This document shows, in pieces, positions 1-6,929 of a DNA stretch of 11,874 bases. The notes beneath the pieces are model-generated. The model saw only the letters and a program-made list of their open reading frames with translations. It had not been told where the DNA came from and did not search any database. A program made the translations under genes and the position numbers. Origin of the DNA: Myxococcales bacterium (GTDB lineage Bacteria; Myxococcota; Polyangia; Fen-1088); contig PMBY01000532.1 of NCBI GenBank assembly GCA_003153875.1, forward strand, positions 1,370 to 13,243. The letters are read 5' to 3'. Each line of letters begins with the position of its first letter. Positions within the stretch are counted from its first letter, which is position 1.

Positions 1-458
1 CGAACTTCGTCGCGGTCGTTGTCAAAGGTCACCAGGAAGAACGACGAGAGAGACATGGCCTCCCACGCCAGCAGGAACAACACCCCGTCACGCGCGAGCA
101 CCACGCCCAGCATGGACGCCAGCAGCAGGTTGAAGAAGACGACGGCCGGCGCCACCCGCCGCTTTCCGAAGTAGCTGCGCAGATACCCCGCGCCGTACAC
201 CGCGGCCAGGCCCGACACAACGCAGATGCACAGGGCGAAGAAGGCTGACAGAGGATCGATCCCCACGCGCAACTCGCCAAGGGGCAGCGGAACCCGAGCC
301 CGCCACACCGGCGTGGCGCCGCTGCGCAGGGCCAGCAGTGAAGCCGCCCCGCCCAGCAGAGAAGCCGCCACAGCGCTCGCGGTGCCCACCGCCAGGGCGG
401 CGCGGTCCCTACGCCCCAAGATCGCGGCTAGTAAGGCGCTTCCAGAGAGAAGCGCCAT
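1..458 (-). CDS. hyfB: HyfB/HycC-type proton-conducting membrane subunit, partial (3' part outside window)
   Basis: This is the 5' end of a minus-strand gene, 152 codons of which lie in the window. The translation is a string of hydrophobic segments with the family landmarks in order: GIDPLSAFFAL at about residue 70, then VYGAGYLRSYFG, then FLLAWEAMSLSSFFLVTF at about 127-145. That last motif matches the HyfB/HycC subunits of group 4 membrane hydrogenases and related complex I antiporter-like subunits (NuoL/MrpA superfamily). The conserved transmembrane glutamate of the WE pair is present (about residue 133). In such complexes the subunit couples electron transfer to ion translocation across the inner membrane. 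The ATG at 458 is the first ATG in frame. The frame stays open upstream with hydrophobic residues, and an AAGGAAG at 494-500 sits 8 nt before an ATT codon at 485-483, so a non-ATG start there is possible. Partner genes would lie to the left of the window. Other antiporter-like subunits of the superfamily are the main alternative. Confidence 0.8.
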   Translation of the reverse strand, partial: MALLSGSALLAAILGRRDRAALAVGTASAVAASLLGGAASLLALRSGATPVWRARVPLPLGELRVGIDPLSAFFALCICVVSGLAAVYGAGYLRSYFGKRRVAPAVVFFNLLLASMLGVVLARDGVLFLLAWEAMSLSSFFLVTFDNDRDEV

Positions 459-480
459 CGAGACGAGTAGAAGTTGCAGA

Positions 481-508
481 GAAATCGACGGTGCTTCCTT
501 GAAATCGA
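481..508. repeat. 8-bp direct repeat GAAATCGA in the divergent gap
   Basis: GAAATCGA occurs at 481-488 and again at 501-508. The copies are 20 bp apart start to start (about two helical turns), between the putative hyfB promoter and its first ATG. It could be a regulator site or chance. Confidence 0.35.
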
Positions 509-513
509 GAGTA

Positions 514-541
514 CTTGTACGCCAAGCTACCAGCCTGTCAA
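514..541 (-). promoter_or_regulatory. Putative sigma70-type promoter of the hyfB-like gene
   Basis: On the minus strand a perfect TTGACA (541-536) is followed after 16 bp by TACAAG (519-514), which matches 4 of 6 bases of the -10 consensus. Transcription would begin near 507, just upstream of the AAGGAAG purine tract. This is pattern matching only, and spacing and -10 quality are moderate. Confidence 0.45.
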
Positions 542-591
542 GGGGCAACCGACGCTGCGAAACTCGCGTTCGTGGACTAAGATGCAAGGTC

Positions 592-2403
592 GTGCCTTCC
601 TTGCTTCGCCTTGGGAAGTACCAACTAGACGGCCGGCTCGGGCCCGAAGGGGTCGTCGAGAGCTACCGCGCCCACCTGGCTGATGGTGGTTCCCGTGCCG
701 CAGGCGACGCCGAGCTGTTCGTGGTCAAGCTGCTGCGTGCGGACCGCGTTCAGCGGCAGGCCTACCCGCGGCTGGCTTCGCGCTTTCTCGCGGCAGGCCG
801 GCGGCTGCTGGCCAGTTCACCTGGGCACTCGGGTCGGGTGTTCGACGTCGGCGAAGAGGCGGCGGGCGCCTTCGTCGTCTCCGGCTGGGTGGCCGGCGTC
901 GATCTGGTTGGGCTGCTCGAGGCCGCTCAGCAGCAAGCAGCGCCCGGCCGCGCGGGGGTGGCCCCCGCTGTGGTCGGCGTGGTTGGCGGACAGATGGCGC
1001 GGGAGATCTCGCTGGCGCACGCGGCCGATCCGCCGCTTTTCCATCTGGGTCTCTGTCCCGGCAACGTTCTGGTCTCGCCCACGGGAGAAGTCGTGGTGCG
1101 GGATTTCGGCCTGTTTGCTTCCCTGCGCGGACTGGTCGACCACCCCATCGAGAAGTGGTTATTCGTCGCGCCGGAACTCGTGGGTGCGGCGATCGGCCCC
1201 GACACGCTCAGCGGCGGCGCGGCGGCGGATTTCTATTCGTTGGGCGCTCTCCTGCACTTCCTCCTCGGTGGCAAGCCTCCTTTCGAGGCGAGGTCGCTGG
1301 CCGAGCTTTCCGACCGAATGCGGGAGCCCGTGCACGAACGTGCGGGTGTACCGACGGCTCTCAGCGCGGCCATCCGCTCCCTGGCCGCGCCCCATCCCGA
1401 GGACCGGCTGCGCGGTGTCAGTTTGTTGAGCGAATCGCTGGCAGGCCATCCGGCCGAGGCCGAGCCACCGGTCGTCACCAAGAATCTTGCGCGCGGTGGG
1501 GCGGGGAACGACGCCACTGTCTTGGCGTCAGCGGGGCATGTGCCGACGCGGCCCGGACGAGCGGGCGTCGCCTCTCGTGGCGCCGTCGCCGGGCGCGGCC
1601 GGTCGGCGCGTTCGGGCTGGCTGGTCGCAGTGGTGGCATTGCTCGGCCTTCTTGTTGTGACGGTGTTTGGCTTGCTTGCCTTCCGGCTGGCACGGACATT
1701 CGCTGCCAAGCGCGCCGCTCAGGGTGTCGCCATCGCCCAGCGCCGAGCCGGCGAGACTCCGCCGGTCGAACCTCAACCCAAATTGCCTTCACATCAGCGC
1801 TCCCCGGAGTCGTGGCTGCCCGCTGTTCCCACCCCCTTGCCCGACGCGGGCGCGAGACGAGCCGCGGACGCCGCTTTACCGCGGGCATCCGCGAGCGATG
1901 ACATACCGGTGTTCCCGGCTGGGCGCTTTGTCGTCGAAGAGTCGAACACACCCCAGCCCCAGCGCGTGCCGAATCACCTGTTCGTCGACACCCAGCCCCA
2001 CGGCGCGCAGGTCTGGGTTGAGGGCGTTTGGAAGGGCAACACGCCGCTCGACCTGCTGGCCGGCGCCGGTGGCAAGCGGCTGGTGCTGGTGGCCGCGGGA
2101 TACCACATGTTTCGCACCAGCGTCGATGCGCGCGAAGGTACCCTGATCCGTCTTGCGCTCGAACCGATGGCGGGTCCGGTGCGCGGCGACGCATTTCTCA
2201 ATGTGGTCTGTCGCACGTCGGGAAGGTACCCGGTGTTCATCGACGAGGTCGAGACTGGGCTGCTCTGCCCCGCCCATCTGGTGCCTGTGGCGGCCGGCAG
2301 ACACCGCGTGGGCGTGTTCGTACCGGCCGAGCGCAAGCTGGAGGCGGTGGAGATCACGGCTCCCGCAGGCCCTAGGCCGTCCGAAGTTCACCTTGCACCG
2401 TGA
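592..2403 (+). CDS. Membrane-anchored Ser/Thr kinase-fold protein with PEGA repeats (predicted pseudokinase)
   Basis: Numbering is from a GTG at 592, giving 603 residues; TTG at 601 is an alternative. The only upstream in-frame ATG (226) would run antisense through the hyfB-like gene. Residues 9 to about 260 form a Hanks-type kinase fold. The nucleotide-loop region is degenerate (LGPEGVVESY, where actives have GxGxxGxVY). The VVKLL lysine is present (K46), as are DFG (D171) and APE (E195). The catalytic loop reads HLGLCPGN: the HRD arginine and aspartate are replaced by Leu and Gly (G153), although N158 remains. No clear alpha-C glutamate is seen. One transmembrane helix (about 343-365) follows a basic linker. 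After a Pro/Ala-rich stretch come a good PEGA domain (about 462-526) and a second, weaker PEGA-like unit (about 535-603), expected to face outward. Active relatives phosphorylate proteins in signalling; this one more likely binds or scaffolds. It converges on the pilY1-like gene. Confidence 0.85.
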   Translation: MPSLLRLGKYQLDGRLGPEGVVESYRAHLADGGSRAAGDAELFVVKLLRADRVQRQAYPRLASRFLAAGRRLLASSPGHSGRVFDVGEEAAGAFVVSGWVAGVDLVGLLEAAQQQAAPGRAGVAPAVVGVVGGQMAREISLAHAADPPLFHLGLCPGNVLVSPTGEVVVRDFGLFASLRGLVDHPIEKWLFVAPELVGAAIGPDTLSGGAAADFYSLGALLHFLLGGKPPFEARSLAELSDRMREPVHERAGVPTALSAAIRSLAAPHPEDRLRGVSLLSESLAGHPAEAEPPVVTKNLARGGAGNDATVLASAGHVPTRPGRAGVASRGAVAGRGRSARSGWLVAVVALLGLLVVTVFGLLAFRLARTFAAKRAAQGVAIAQRRAGETPPVEPQPKLPSHQRSPESWLPAVPTPLPDAGARRAADAALPRASASDDIPVFPAGRFVVEESNTPQPQRVPNHLFVDTQPHGAQVWVEGVWKGNTPLDLLAGAGGKRLVLVAAGYHMFRTSVDAREGTLIRLALEPMAGPVRGDAFLNVVCRTSGRYPVFIDEVETGLLCPAHLVPVAAGRHRVGVFVPAERKLEAVEITAPAGPRPSEVHLAP

Positions 2404-2424
2404 TTGACTACTCGAGAACTTCGG
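2381..2424. terminator. Inverted repeat spanning both convergent stop codons (possible bidirectional stem-loop)
   Basis: CCGAAGTTC at 2381-2389 is the exact reverse complement of GAACTTCGG at 2416-2424. The 26-nt loop contains the TGA of the kinase-like gene (2401-2403) and the TAG of the pilY1-like gene (2408-2410 on the minus strand). There is no T tract on either side, so intrinsic termination is uncertain. A shared RNA stem-loop protecting both 3' ends is an alternative. Confidence 0.4.
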
Positions 2425-5400
2425 TCCAGTTGAAGCGTGAGAACTGTCCGGAGTAGGGCGAAGCCTGCACCGCACTGCCTGCGCTGATTGCGTCCGGGAG
2501 GAAGGGCGTGACGTCGTCGAAGGTGGTGGTACCGCCGAATACGTAGACGCGGCCGCCTATGATCACAGGCGAGGTAGCCGGGTTCGTGCTTGTGACCATG
2601 TAACCCAGCCGCTCGGTGACCGCGTTGGATGTCATTTGGTGGATGGTCAGGTAGGTCTTGCCCACGGCGCAGACGTTCGACGGGGCGGCGTACCACATAG
2701 TCACCACCTCGAATCCATTCCCGTCGGCCTTCAGGATACCCAGCGGTGTCGAGGTGGGCCGCGCAGTGACGGGCATTTGCGTGTCGCACACCACGGTGCC
2801 GTCGGTCGCCAGGTGGGTCACGCCGCAGATCTGGTTGGTGCCCGTGGTGAGCACGATTTGGCCACCGGTGCCCCATGCGGTGTCTTTGACGACGGCCGTG
2901 ATATTTCCATTGCTGTCGGCTTGCGCCAGTTCCTTGGCGAAGATCATCCGCGAAGCCGGGAGGCTGACCGTGTCTAGGTCGAGGTTCGAGTTGGTCACCT
3001 GCACCAGGTAGATCTCGTGCGCGTGACTGGAGGCCACGCTGTCCCGATCGAGTTGCACCACCGTGGGCGAGAAGTGCAGCGGGTGGTCGCAGGTGAAGTT
3101 GTAGGCCAAGTTGAGGCCGCCGGCCAGGGTGTAGCGCCAGAGTTGTCCCGCCGTGTCGCCGAAGTAGGCGGCGACGAGTTTGTCGTTCTGGGCCTTGGCA
3201 AAATCGCGCGCGGTCGCCACGTCGGTCAGGGCCGCATATTCCTGCGCGCAGGTGGCTCCCGGCGACACGCTGCTGGTCGCGACCACGGCTCCGTTGATTG
3301 CCGACGCCGTGACCAGCGTGCGTCCCTGCGTTGTGCTGCCGTCGGAGACGGCATAGCCGGAACTGAAGATGAGACGATAGTCGTTGAGACTGGTGGTCTT
3401 GTTGAGCAGGAACGCCGGCAAGGAGATGGTGTCGCCCAGCACGCTGTTGTAGGTGTCCGCGCTCGATCCAACCCCGGTGTGCCATTGCACGGTGACGGGC
3501 GGGTCGTTGAGTGCGTTGGTTCCGAACGGGTTGGTGACGTCGAGCATGAAGGTCTCGGCCCCGCCGTAACCCTCGGGCATGACCAGCAGAGTCTTCCACA
3601 CCGCCGTGCTGTCGTCGGTACAGCCCGAAACACAAAGGCTCTTGACCTTGGGCGAGTCCGCCAATCCGAAGATATGCTTGTAGGGATTGAGTTCCTGCCC
3701 GCCTTGCGCATACAGCTTGCGCAAGTTGGTCAGAAAGTCAGGCGGGATGAAAGCGAAAGCCTCGCTGCCAGCGGCGTAGGTGGTGGTGCCCACTTTTGTG
3801 TCTTCCAGGAAGAATGCATGCAGCATCATGTCCGACGAGCCAACGTAGATGAGATGGGGCCGGTTCATGTACTTGAGGAAGAAGTTGTGCCCGCCGGGCA
3901 GCACCACATCACCCGGGCTGGCCACATCGATCGGCGTGGAGTTCACGATGGCGCCCAGGACCGCAGGATTGCCGGACGCAGGATTTCCCAGCGCCCATTG
4001 CGCCACGGCTTCGGCCTCGTCCGCGGTGGCGCCCATGCCCAGTGCAGCCAGCGCCGCCTTGTTGGTGATCGCGCCGGTGGAACTGTTGACCTGGATCTTA
4101 ACCATGTTGGTGCCGTCCCAGGTGTAGACCCTGCGGTTCTTCCAGTTGCTGCTGTTCGAGAGCTGCGTGCCCGCGTCCCAGGACAACACCGGCGTGGTGC
4201 CGGCGACGTTGTAGGCATACAGGTGCCCCTTCCAGGAAGGAAACTCCATGCGCGAGTCGAGCGCGTACTTGCCCTCGACGACGGTGATGGCTTGCTGGGT
4301 GCCCGCCGAGGTGCTGCCAGCCGAGGAAGAGTAGTTGCCCTGAATCGCCGTGTAGACCGCCAACTGCAGGGCGTCATCCAGCTGGTCTTCGTTGGTGGCC
4401 AGGAAGGCAGCCCCGGTGCCGCCGGCCTTGGCCACGTTGTTGTTGGCCGCGGCGGGCGCGCCTGCGCTGACGTCGCCCGAGAATCCCACCACAAAGACCG
4501 TGACGCCCAGGTTGTTTTTGAGGTCATAGGCGGCCAGGACCGTCCTGCACTTGCAGCCGGCGGTCACCGGATTATCGGCAGCGCAGACTGTGTCGTCGCA
4601 GACGTTGTTGCCGTTGCTGTCCACGTCGCCCGGCCCATTGGCCGCGCCGTCGGTGATGAGCAATACGAAGTTGCTACGACAGGACACGGAATCAGCCGGA
4701 ATGTTGAGGGACGGGCTGGCACTGGTGTAGCCGTTCTTGACCGCCTTCATGTAGTCGTAGGCGCTGGTTTGCGGGGTCTTGGCGACGTTGTTTTCCAGCG
4801 TGCAACCCGTGGGCGTGCCGTAGTAGGTAATCAGGCCGCCGTCCGCGGCGTAGGCCATCTGCGCAGTGATGGCTTGGGCTGCGGCCAGAGCATTGGCTGA
4901 GTTGTCTGAGGTATCAAGGAAGGGCGCAAGCTGCGCATCCCAACGTCCGCCGCAGGTGGCGCTACAGGCAGAACCGCAGTTGGCCACGTCGATAGGTGGA
5001 GCGGCGCCACCGTTGTAGTAGTTGGTCAGCGGCGTGTAGTAGGTGTAGTTGTTGCCATTGACGGTGATGTCGTGGCCGTCATAGGTGTCGCGCACCAGCA
5101 GGGTTGACGTCGTGGTCTGGGTGGTTCGGTCGTATTGGTAATAGCTTCCTTGGTAGGAACCCCAGCCCAGGTTGTTGGGCATGTTGCAAGAGTCGCCACA
5201 GAAGTCGACGTCGTAGCGGTCCCAGGAAGACCAACCCTTGCGCACGCGATAGCGACTGTCAGCGGTCGCTCGCAGGGTCATCTGGCGGCCAGAAATCGTG
5301 CAAGTGGCGGAGGGGCCGCCTATCTGGGTCTGGCGGTTCCAGGTGTAGCAGCCCGCCTTGCGCAGTTGGTTCTCGCTCTCGTACACGGTGATGGTGTCGG

Positions 5401-6790
5401 TCGAGCTGCTCCCCGAGACTTTGTAGTAGGGGTAGTAGTCGTCCTGCCAGAAGGTCATGAGTCCGAAATTGACGAGCGGGTAGTTGTCCATCACCAGCTT
5501 GCTGATGGCGCGTTTTGCGATCACCGTGCGCGAGGTGGCAGGCCCGCACAGGTCACTGCTGCCGCAGTCCGAGTCCTTGGAGCACACGACCTGCGAACTC
5601 TTGCACATGCGGATGGGACCGGCTGTCCCGTGCGTGTTGGACACGCAGGTGTCAGTCGCGCTGGCGGGCAACTGGCAGTTGTTGGCCGGCGGCAGGTTGC
5701 AGGTGTTGGTCGGGATGGAGCAGGTGTTGGTGGTGCCCGTGCACTTGTTGTCATTGTGTATGTTGCATGTGGCCGACGGCAGATTGCACACATCGGGCGT
5801 CCCGGTGCACAGGTTCGGCGGCGGGGTCACGCAGTGGTCGTTGACTTTGCAGTAACCTTCGCTGGAACAGGCAGAGAGGTGGTGGGTTACTGGCGAGGTT
5901 GAGGTGTCCCCGTAGCAGATGTTGCCTGGGTAGACTAGGCAATGTGGTTGATCGGCCTCTAGCCCGCAGGAATCGTGGCTTACCTGGCAGTGCATGGTCA
6001 GGTCGCAGTCGCTGGTCTTGCTACAGTGCCCATGGGGAGCGCTGTCGTTTGAGCAAGTTCCGCCGCTGGTGACGGGGGGACAGGTGCTGGCGTCCTGGCA
6101 GGTTTGGCTGCTCAGGGTTGAACAGGTGCCGATGCTAGGGCAGTAGCTGCCGGGGTTGGTGCACAGGACGTTCGTCCCGTACTTGCAGTAGCCGACTGAC
6201 GAGCAGGCGTGCTGGGCATCGCACGATGCACCCGTCGTCGTGCAGGTGCCCATTTGCGCCGGGCAGCCTGAGGTGGCCGTGCACGACCCGCCGGTATAGG
6301 AGCAGACCCCTGGGTCTTGGGCGCAGTCATTGTTGCTCGCGCAGATGGTGATGTTGTCCTTCGAGCAGTAGCCGTGACGACAGTCATCATCCGACAGACA
6401 GTTGCGCGTCGTCCAGGCCTGGCAGATCCCCAGCAACCCGCCCTGACGGCAGTTAACCCCGTTGTCGCAGTCCACGCCACACTCCGCGCTGTTCTGGAAC
6501 TGGCCGCCCGGCACGCCGTTCATCGAGCCCGAGGTGTCGAGCACGATGAGCATGTTGGCTTTGCGGATCTGGCGCTCGATGACCACCAGCGGGTTCACGC
6601 GCGCATCGGCCAGCTGTGGAACCGCGGTCCAGGTCAGGGCTGTGGCCACGGTAACCAGGACAAAGAACTTCGTCCTTGGCCCGGTGGCACCCTGGCCTGC
6701 GAAGGATCTCACGCGACGGACCATCGGCAGAAAGGTGGGCTTCATTGAGAACACGCACACCAGGGGTTCACGCCTGCGCGCGCTGCCCAT
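2408..6790 (-). CDS. pilY1: PilY1-like protein with split VWA domain and cysteine-rich insert
   Basis: The protein is 1460 residues long, counted from the ATG at 6790. ATGs at 6745 and 6724 are alternatives, and none has a clear ribosome site. An export signal is visible: basic residues, a hydrophobic core (about 42-57), then a likely cleavage after Ala-Asp-Ala (61-63). A von Willebrand A domain starts near 75, with an intact MIDAS motif DTSGS (D85, S87, S89). It is interrupted by a Cys-rich insert (104-415) and by a Tyr-rich stretch (about 452-592, 18 Tyr). It resumes with FVLLITDGAANG (708-719) and a DxDxNGxxxxxD loop (722-733). The C-terminal half has PilY1 beta-propeller landmarks: GNPAVLGAIVNSTP (940-953), IYVGSSDMMLHAF (981-993), FAFIPPDFL and YFGDTAGQLWRY (1209-1220). 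Known PilY1 proteins sit at the type IV pilus tip and act in pilus extension, adhesion and surface sensing. No pilin genes flank it here, so it may serve dispersed pilus machinery or a different surface role. Confidence 0.85.
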   Translation of the reverse strand: MGSARRREPLVCVFSMKPTFLPMVRRVRSFAGQGATGPRTKFFVLVTVATALTWTAVPQLADARVNPLVVIERQIRKANMLIVLDTSGSMNGVPGGQFQNSAECGVDCDNGVNCRQGGLLGICQAWTTRNCLSDDDCRHGYCSKDNITICASNNDCAQDPGVCSYTGGSCTATSGCPAQMGTCTTTGASCDAQHACSSVGYCKYGTNVLCTNPGSYCPSIGTCSTLSSQTCQDASTCPPVTSGGTCSNDSAPHGHCSKTSDCDLTMHCQVSHDSCGLEADQPHCLVYPGNICYGDTSTSPVTHHLSACSSEGYCKVNDHCVTPPPNLCTGTPDVCNLPSATCNIHNDNKCTGTTNTCSIPTNTCNLPPANNCQLPASATDTCVSNTHGTAGPIRMCKSSQVVCSKDSDCGSSDLCGPATSRTVIAKRAISKLVMDNYPLVNFGLMTFWQDDYYPYYKVSGSSSTDTITVYESENQLRKAGCYTWNRQTQIGGPSATCTISGRQMTLRATADSRYRVRKGWSSWDRYDVDFCGDSCNMPNNLGWGSYQGSYYQYDRTTQTTTSTLLVRDTYDGHDITVNGNNYTYYTPLTNYYNGGAAPPIDVANCGSACSATCGGRWDAQLAPFLDTSDNSANALAAAQAITAQMAYAADGGLITYYGTPTGCTLENNVAKTPQTSAYDYMKAVKNGYTSASPSLNIPADSVSCRSNFVLLITDGAANGPGDVDSNGNNVCDDTVCAADNPVTAGCKCRTVLAAYDLKNNLGVTVFVVGFSGDVSAGAPAAANNNVAKAGGTGAAFLATNEDQLDDALQLAVYTAIQGNYSSSAGSTSAGTQQAITVVEGKYALDSRMEFPSWKGHLYAYNVAGTTPVLSWDAGTQLSNSSNWKNRRVYTWDGTNMVKIQVNSSTGAITNKAALAALGMGATADEAEAVAQWALGNPASGNPAVLGAIVNSTPIDVASPGDVVLPGGHNFFLKYMNRPHLIYVGSSDMMLHAFFLEDTKVGTTTYAAGSEAFAFIPPDFLTNLRKLYAQGGQELNPYKHIFGLADSPKVKSLCVSGCTDDSTAVWKTLLVMPEGYGGAETFMLDVTNPFGTNALNDPPVTVQWHTGVGSSADTYNSVLGDTISLPAFLLNKTTSLNDYRLIFSSGYAVSDGSTTQGRTLVTASAINGAVVATSSVSPGATCAQEYAALTDVATARDFAKAQNDKLVAAYFGDTAGQLWRYTLAGGLNLAYNFTCDHPLHFSPTVVQLDRDSVASSHAHEIYLVQVTNSNLDLDTVSLPASRMIFAKELAQADSNGNITAVVKDTAWGTGGQIVLTTGTNQICGVTHLATDGTVVCDTQMPVTARPTSTPLGILKADGNGFEVVTMWYAAPSNVCAVGKTYLTIHQMTSNAVTERLGYMVTSTNPATSPVIIGGRVYVFGGTTTFDDVTPFLPDAISAGSAVQASPYSGQFSRFNWTEVLE
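5546..6481 (-). other. Region encoding a 43-cysteine insert in the VWA domain
   Basis: Codons 104-415 of the PilY1-like protein encode 43 cysteines in 312 residues, in patterns such as GxC-x(5-7)-C-x(4-5)-C. It begins about 15 residues after the MIDAS motif and ends just before the VWA helix RTVIAKRAISKLV (421-433). The protein is exported, so a disulfide-linked stalk or lectin/EGF-like module is plausible. I cannot assign a named domain. Confidence 0.75.
5677..5809 (-). repeat. Imperfect 66-bp (22-residue) tandem repeat inside the Cys-rich insert
   Basis: Two adjacent copies begin at cysteines 328 and 350 and end at 372. The shared pattern is C-T-G-T-x3-C-x-(L/I)-P-(S/T)-x-T-C-N-(I/L)-x6 before the next Cys. 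Cysteine positions are conserved exactly while the residues between differ. That suggests an old in-frame duplication held by disulfide spacing. Confidence 0.6.
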
Positions 6791-6816
6791 GGCACATCGT
6801 GTGCGCTATAAATAGT

Positions 6817-6845
6817 AGTCTACATTACCAGGAATACAGTAGCAA
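6817..6845 (-). promoter_or_regulatory. Putative promoter of the pilY1-like gene
   Basis: On the minus strand TTGCTA (6845-6840) and TAGACT (6822-6817) are separated by exactly 17 bp. Each matches 4 of 6 bases of the sigma70 boxes, and they lie in an AT-richer patch of otherwise GC-rich DNA. The -10 box sits inside a small palindrome, GTAGTCTAC (6815-6823 on the plus strand), that could bind a regulator. Predicted transcription starts near 6810, about 20 nt before the ATG at 6790. Confidence 0.4.
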
Positions 6846-6890
6846 ATGTATTTGGAGGATTGCCGGTGGCCTGTGCACGGGGCAGGGGCA

Positions 6891-6915
6891 GGTCTTCGCC
6901 CGCTAGCGGCAGACC
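6891..6915 (-). terminator. GC-rich hairpin downstream of the GcvR-like gene
   Basis: GGTCT (6891-6895) pairs with AGACC (6911-6915), enclosing the palindrome CCGCTAGCGG (6900-6909). It lies 15 bp past the stop codon of the minus-strand ACT-domain gene. There is no T tract, so it is a weak intrinsic terminator at best. Confidence 0.3.
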
Positions 6916-6929
6916 CCGGGCGGGGAGCG

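Noticed and set aside
226..591. In-frame upstream extension of the kinase-like gene to the ATG at 226
   Set aside because: It runs antisense through the hyfB-like coding region and its translation is Arg/Ser-rich with no kinase or signal features. Kinase homology begins only after about 610.
2388..3635. 415-codon minus-strand frame overlapping the 3' part of the pilY1-like gene
   Set aside because: It is an alternate frame of the same strand, giving a His/Arg/Gln-rich chain without domains, while the PilY1 frame carries conserved propeller motifs throughout.
3017..4900. 627-codon open frame on the plus strand inside the pilY1-like gene
   Set aside because: It lies antisense to a gene with clear domain evidence. 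The product is Val/Gly/Arg-rich with no recognisable motif, typical of high-GC antisense openness.
5546..6481. CRISPR or DNA-level satellite in the Cys-rich region
   Set aside because: Periodicity comes from coding cysteine codons. Repeat units are imperfect, contiguous and in frame, with no conserved direct repeat plus unique spacer pattern.
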